From positions 168,324 to 232,323 of the forward strand of contig NZ_LMCT01000002.1 of the NCBI RefSeq assembly GCF_001424875.1: a stretch of DNA of 64,000 bases, written 5' to 3'. The DNA comes from Kitasatospora sp. Root107 (GTDB lineage: Bacteria > Actinomycetota > Actinomycetes > Streptomycetales > Streptomycetaceae). Position numbers and translations under genes: made by a program. Of this stretch, positions 60,034 through 64,000 are shown in pieces. The notes beneath the pieces are model-generated. The model made no database searches, was not told the DNA's origin, and saw only the letters and a program-made list of their open reading frames with translations. Numbering within the stretch: the first letter of the stretch is position 1; each line of letters opens with the position of its first letter.

Positions 60034-60070
60034 GAAAGGGCCCACCCCGTCATACGGGGTGGGCCCTTTC
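60034..60070. terminator. bidirectional terminator
   Basis: Seventeen perfect pairs, GAAAGGGCCCACCCCGT with its complement, around a CAT loop, with T or A runs on either side. It serves the response regulator (forward) and the binding protein (reverse), whose stops are 13 and 18 bases away. Confidence 0.85.
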
Positions 60071-60087
60071 GTGCTCCTGACGGAACG

Positions 60088-61692
60088 TTACTTCTTCGCT
60101 GCGCGGCCGATCTCCCAGAACCGGAACACGCCGGTGGTGTCCACCGTGCCGTCCACCCCGGTGATGTCAGTGCCCGAGGCGTAGAACGCCTTGTTCTGGA
60201 ACAGCGGCACGATCGGCGCGGCCTCGGCCACCATGTTCTGCATCTGCGCGTACGCGCCACCGGCGGTGCGGTCGGTCTGCTTGATGCTCTCCGGCACCAG
60301 CTTCTGGCTGATCCGCTGGTCGTCCCAGCCGTTGTGGAAGGCGCCGCCCTCGACCACCAGCGGGGTGACGAAGTTGTCCGGGTCCGCGTAGTCCGGGGTC
60401 CAGGCGACCACGTACGCCTGGTACTTGCCCTCGCTCCAGCTCTTGATGTACGTCTTCCAGTCCGGCTCCTGCTGGACCGTCACCTGGAACAGGCCGCTCG
60501 CGTCCAGCTGCTTCTTCAGCTCGTTGGCCTCCGCCTCGCCGGCCCGGGCCCGGGACCAGGTCAGGCTGAGCTTGACCGGGGTGGCCACCTTGCCGGCGGC
60601 GAGCAGCTTCTTGGCCTTGGCCACGTCCGGCTCGCCGTAACGGTCGAAGAACGCGGTGTTGTGCCCGTTGATCCCGGCCGGGACGATCGAGTAGAGCGGT
60701 TGCACGGAGCGCGCGTACACGTCGCGGGCCAGCGCCTTGCGGTCCACCAGCTGCGCCACGGCCTGCCGGACGGCCGGGTTGCCGGTCAGCGTGTCCTTGG
60801 TGTTGAAGACCATGAAGCGGGCCTCCGCGCTCTCCCCCTCGGCCACCTTGAGCTTGCCGGTGCCGGCCAGCTGGTCGTCCTTGAGCTTGGCGGCAGTGGC
60901 CGGGTCCAGACCGTTGTCGGCCAGGTCGATCTGGCCCTGCTCCAGCGCGCTCTTGAGGCCGGCGGCATCCGCGAAGTAGCGCAGCACGAACTTGTTGTTC
61001 TGCAGCTTGGCATCGCCGTGGTACTCGCCGTTGGCGGAGAGCGAGATCTTCTCGGGCGCGCCCTTGGCGTTCGCCTCGATCGAGTCGAACTTGTACGGTC
61101 CCGAGCCGACCAGCTTGTCGTTGCCGAGCAGCTTGTCGGCCGGGAAGACCTGGTGGTCCACGATCGAGCCCGCCGCCGAGGCGAGCTTGGCCGGGAGCAC
61201 CGCGTCCGGGGTGTTCAGCTGGATGGTCACCTCGCTGCCCTTGGCCTCGACCGACTTGATGGTCGACAGCAGGCCTGCGGGCCCGTTCTCGTCATTGATC
61301 TTCTGCATCCGCTGGATCGAGAAGACCACGTCCTCGGCGGTCAGCGGGTGACCGTTGGAGAACTTCAGGCCACCGCGCATGACGCACTTGTAGACCAGCG
61401 CGTCGGCCCCGGTGAAGGCACAGGTCTCGGCGGCGTCGGGAAGCGGGCTGGTGGCCCCGGCGGGAAACTTCAGCAGCGACTGGAAGGTGTTGTTGAGCAC
61501 CAGCCAGGAACCGGCTTCGTACGCGCCGGCCGGATCCAGCACCGTGGTGACGTTGGACGTCCCCATCGTGATGGCGCCCTTGTCGTCACCGCCGGTGACC
61601 GCCTTCTTGGCCGAGGCGCAGCCCGCGGCCGTGGTGGCGACCAGGGTGGCGCATGCCAGCACGGCCAGTCGGTTGGCTGAAGTCATGCGCAA
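60088..61692 (-). CDS. orphan family 5 peptide-binding lipoprotein
   Basis: 534 residues from TTG 61692, with AAGGA six bases upstream; ATG 61686 is the alternative. Lipoprotein signal with lipobox AAGC near residue 25. Family 5 landmarks: YKCVMRGGLKFSNGHPLTAEDVVFSIQRM, VGSGPYKFDSIE, and YADPDNFVTPL near the C-terminus. It resembles dipeptide/oligopeptide-binding proteins, but no permease or ATPase gene is adjacent, so it may serve a transporter elsewhere. It shares only the family with the binding protein at 20796-22532. Confidence 0.9.
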   Translation of the reverse strand: MRMTSANRLAVLACATLVATTAAGCASAKKAVTGGDDKGAITMGTSNVTTVLDPAGAYEAGSWLVLNNTFQSLLKFPAGATSPLPDAAETCAFTGADALVYKCVMRGGLKFSNGHPLTAEDVVFSIQRMQKINDENGPAGLLSTIKSVEAKGSEVTIQLNTPDAVLPAKLASAAGSIVDHQVFPADKLLGNDKLVGSGPYKFDSIEANAKGAPEKISLSANGEYHGDAKLQNNKFVLRYFADAAGLKSALEQGQIDLADNGLDPATAAKLKDDQLAGTGKLKVAEGESAEARFMVFNTKDTLTGNPAVRQAVAQLVDRKALARDVYARSVQPLYSIVPAGINGHNTAFFDRYGEPDVAKAKKLLAAGKVATPVKLSLTWSRARAGEAEANELKKQLDASGLFQVTVQQEPDWKTYIKSWSEGKYQAYVVAWTPDYADPDNFVTPLVVEGGAFHNGWDDQRISQKLVPESIKQTDRTAGGAYAQMQNMVAEAAPIVPLFQNKAFYASGTDITGVDGTVDTTGVFRFWEIGRAAKK

Positions 61693-62003
61693 ACACGTTC
61701 CTTCTGCGGTCTGACCGGCTGTAGGCCGGTGGCTGCCGTCGGGCGCCCGCGCGGGTGTGGCGGGCGTCTGTGGTCGGATCTGATCGGATGTAGCGTGCCA
61801 TATCGAACACGTACGAATATCACCGGTCGAGACGGCCGGCTCCGTAGTGACGGAGCGTCAGCGCTCTCGACAGTGACGAGTTGTCAGCCAATGACCGTTT
61901 TCTCCCGAACCGACCGCTGCCCGCCGTCACCGGTCGGAGACGGCGGGCAGCGGTCGAGGGAGCAATTTCACACCCGAATCGTGACCTCGGGCCCGGGGCA
62001 GCG
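61693..62003. other. intergenic region between binding protein and HAD phosphatase
   Basis: The left part is the promoter region of the binding protein, with an AT-rich patch at 61797-61820. The right part holds the HAD terminator. No gene or TGTGA-type element was found. Confidence 0.5.
61914..61953 (-). terminator. hairpin after HAD phosphatase
   Basis: Fifteen perfect pairs, CCGCTGCCCGCCGTC with its complement, around a ten-base loop, about 50 bases past the HAD stop. Confidence 0.7.
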
Positions 62004-62711
62004 TCAGACCCGGGCAGCCACCACCGCGCGCAGCAGCTCCAGGTCGAGCTGCTCCAACGAGCGCAGCACGGTGCGGCCAGGGCCGGGCTCGATCGGCGCC
62101 ACTGAGGGCACCGCGATCACCGGGCAGCCCGCCGCCAGACCGGCCTGCACGCCGGTCGGGGCGTCCTCGACCACCACACAGCGGGCGGGCTCGGCGCCGA
62201 ACCGGGCCACCGCAGCCAGGTACGGGTCGGGGTGCGGCTTGGTGCGGGCCACCTCGTCCCCCGCGACCGAGAAGGCGAAGTGGTGCCGGCCCAGGCTGTC
62301 CAGCACGATGTCGATGATGTGCCGGTGCGAGGCGGACACCAGGGCGGCCGGGATGCCGTGCGCGGCAAGGGTGTTGAGCAACCGCTCGGCACCCGGCATC
62401 AGCGGGACGCCACCTGCCAGCAGGTCGACGAAGCGCTGGTTGATCAGCACCGTCAGTTCGGCCTGGCTCAGCCCGACGCCGGTGGTCGCGATCAGGTAGT
62501 CCAGCACCCGGCTCATCGGGCCACCCACCACGTGTGCCCGGTCCGCCTCGTTCAGCTCGTAGCCCAGCTCGGCGAAGAGCGAGACCTCCGACTGCCACCA
62601 GAAGTCCTCGGTGTCGACCAGGGTTCCGTCCATGTCCAGCAGCACGGCCTGGAGGCCGTCGCCGTCCCCGTGGTCGAGCCTCTGGGTGGTGGCGGTGGAG
62701 ATGGTGGTCAT
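62004..62711 (-). CDS. HAD-superfamily phosphatase, beta-phosphoglucomutase-like
   Basis: 235 residues from ATG 62711. Motif I LLDMDGTLVDTE with nucleophile Asp26 and acid/base Asp28, a helical cap, motif II VSASHRH, motif III Lys in ARTKPHPDPYL, and motif IV VVVEDAPTGVQAG. This is subfamily IA with an alpha-helical cap, acting on sugar phosphates or similar. The substrate is not deducible. It lies downstream of metH on the same strand, but a hairpin at the metH stop separates them. Confidence 0.9.
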   Translation of the reverse strand: MTTISTATTQRLDHGDGDGLQAVLLDMDGTLVDTEDFWWQSEVSLFAELGYELNEADRAHVVGGPMSRVLDYLIATTGVGLSQAELTVLINQRFVDLLAGGVPLMPGAERLLNTLAAHGIPAALVSASHRHIIDIVLDSLGRHHFAFSVAGDEVARTKPHPDPYLAAVARFGAEPARCVVVEDAPTGVQAGLAAGCPVIAVPSVAPIEPGPGRTVLRSLEQLDLELLRAVVAARV

Positions 62712-62875
62712 GGTGGGCGTCCTTCCGTCCGGCCGTCCCCGGGGATGGCACAGGCCGGCCCGCTGGTGAGCGGACCGGCCCGTTCAGGGTGATCCAGGAT
62801 ACGCCCGCCTCCCCGGTTCGGAGCGAACGGAGCGCGGCCAGTCGGTTACCCCGTGCTGAAGTAGCGCCGCCGGGT

Positions 62876-62901
62876 GTTAGTGCCGCGGGCGCGGCACTAA
62901 C
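62876..62901 (-). terminator. hairpin overlapping the metH stop codon
   Basis: Twelve perfect pairs, GTTAGTGCCGCG with CGCGGCACTAAC, and a two-base loop. The metH TAG stop lies inside the upstream arm, an unusually tight arrangement. Confidence 0.6.
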
Positions 62902-64000
62902 GGGCGTTGAAGTACTTCGCCTCCGGGTGGTGGATCACGATCGCGTCGGTGGACTGCTCCGGGTGCAGCTGGAACTCCTCGGAGAGCACCACGCCGATCC
63001 GCTCCGGCTGCAGCAGCTCGGCGATCTTGGCCCGGTCCTCCAGCTCGGGGCAGGCCCCGTAGCCGAGCGAGAAGCGGGCGCCCCGGTACTTCAACGCGAA
63101 CATGTCCTTGACGTCCTGCGGGTCCTCGTCACCGAAGCCCAGCTCGAACCGGACCCGGGCGTGCCAGAACTCGGCCAGCGCCTCGGCGAGTTGGACCGAG
63201 AGCCCGTGCAGTTCCAGGTAGTCCCGGTAGGCGTCCGCGGCGAACAGCTCGTTGGCCGCCTCGGAGATCCGGTTGCCCATGGTGACCACCTGCAGGCCCA
63301 GCACGTCCTTCTGGCCGCTCTCCTCCGGGCGGAAGAAGTCGGCCAGGCAGAGCCGGCGGCCACGGCGCTGGCGGGGGAAGGTGAACCTGGTCCGCTCGGA
63401 GCCGTCCTGGTTGTAGACCAGCAGGTCGTCGCCCTTGGAAGCGGCCGGGTAGTAGCCGTAGACCACGGCGGCCTCCAGCCAGCCCTCGGTCTGCAGGCGG
63501 TCCAGCCACATCCGGAGCCGGGGGCGGCCCTCGGTCTCCACCAGCTCCTCGTACGACGGACCACCGGTACGTGCCGCCTTCAGGCCCCACTGGCCCTTGA
63601 ACAGCGCGTCCTCGTCCAGCCAGGAGGCGTAGTCGGCGAACGGGATGCCCTTGACGATCCGGTCTCCCCAGAACGGCGGGGCGGGCACCCGGTTGTCCAC
63701 CGAGACGTCGGAGCGGATCTGACCGAGGTTGACCTCCTCGACCTCCTCCACCTCGACCTTGGCGTGCCGACGCTTCTTCAGCTCCGGCAGCGTCGCACCG
63801 GGGACCCCGCGCTTGACCGCGATCAGGGCGTCCATCAGGCGGAGGCCTTCGAAGGCGTCGCGGGCGTAGCGGACTTCGCCTTGGTAGATCTCGTGGAGGT
63901 CCTGTTCGACGTAGGCGCGGGTGAGGGCGGCGCCGCCGAGGATGACGGGGAAGTCGGCGGCGAGGTGGCGTTGGTTCAGTTCTTGGAGGTTCTCTTTCAT
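62897..64000 (-). CDS. metH: cobalamin-dependent methionine synthase MetH, C-terminal part
   Basis: The visible 367 codons run to the right edge without a start, so this is the 3' end of a longer gene. The left part of the protein (FPVILGGAALTRAYVEQDLHEIY...YARDAFEGLRLMD) is the end of the B12-binding domain. The rest is the reactivation domain that binds S-adenosylmethionine, with the hallmark ARFSLGYGACPELEDR and C-terminal HPEAKYFNAR. The enzyme methylates homocysteine to methionine using methyl-tetrahydrofolate, and this domain restores oxidised cobalamin. An internal insertion (KKRRHAKVEVEEVEEV) is a charged linker. Confidence 0.95.
   Translation of the reverse strand: MKENLQELNQRHLAADFPVILGGAALTRAYVEQDLHEIYQGEVRYARDAFEGLRLMDALIAVKRGVPGATLPELKKRRHAKVEVEEVEEVNLGQIRSDVSVDNRVPAPPFWGDRIVKGIPFADYASWLDEDALFKGQWGLKAARTGGPSYEELVETEGRPRLRMWLDRLQTEGWLEAAVVYGYYPAASKGDDLLVYNQDGSERTRFTFPRQRRGRRLCLADFFRPEESGQKDVLGLQVVTMGNRISEAANELFAADAYRDYLELHGLSVQLAEALAEFWHARVRFELGFGDEDPQDVKDMFALKYRGARFSLGYGACPELEDRAKIAELLQPERIGVVLSEEFQLHPEQSTDAIVIHHPEAKYFNAR

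Overview
The window is very GC-rich actinobacterial DNA. GTG and TTG starts are common, genes overlap by ATGA or GTGA, and a complete Pup-proteasome locus is present. The gene families point to a Streptomycetaceae chromosome (Streptomyces or Kitasatospora type). No rRNA, tRNA, CRISPR array, transposase or phage gene was seen. Most starts were chosen from visible ribosome binding sites and overlaps.

Layout. 0-1.9 kb: end of an unknown pathway locus, with a radical SAM protein coupled to a truncated PLP aminotransferase. 2.0-4.8 kb: the HelY helicase. 5.3-6.1 kb: a roadblock protein and an ArsR regulator. 6.1-24.2 kb: a proteolysis and peptide-uptake block, with a class V aminotransferase divergent from an S9 prolyl-oligopeptidase-type peptidase, a secreted M6 protease, a GH36 alpha-galactosidase, a secreted M9 collagenase, a five-gene oligopeptide ABC transporter and a divergent Xaa-Pro aminopeptidase. 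24.3-31.6 kb: MerR, TetR-nitronate monooxygenase, a two-component pair divergent from a two-gene ABC exporter, a Uma2-like protein and a zinc-ribbon membrane protein. 31.7-40.9 kb: a full 4-hydroxyproline catabolic set with a GntR/FadR regulator. 41.0-56.9 kb: tatC, tatA, two small genes, pafC, pafB, three FKBP prolyl isomerases, pafA, prcA, prcB, pup, dop, arc, a ferredoxin, a membrane protein and trmI. 57-64 kb: an M50 protease with CBS domains, a RecB-like nuclease coupled to a response regulator, an orphan peptide-binding lipoprotein, a HAD phosphatase and the 3' end of metH.

How the genes fit together. The collagenase, M6 and S9 peptidases, peptide importer and aminopeptidase P could turn collagen-like, proline-rich protein into free proline and hydroxyproline. 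The 31.7-40.9 kb genes would then take trans-4-hydroxy-L-proline through cis-4-hydroxy-D-proline, pyrroline-4-hydroxy-2-carboxylate and 2-oxoglutarate semialdehyde to 2-oxoglutarate. The main new observation is a 14-bp element, TGTGA-MATN-KYAYN, at six promoters: the S9/aminotransferase divergent promoter, the M6 protease, the ABC/aminopeptidase divergent promoter, the hydroxyproline deaminase, the D-hydroxyproline dehydrogenase and the GntR gene itself. This suggests one regulon that links extracellular collagen breakdown to hydroxyproline catabolism. The whole block (about 36 kb) lies between helY and tatC, which are neighbours in Mycobacterium tuberculosis.
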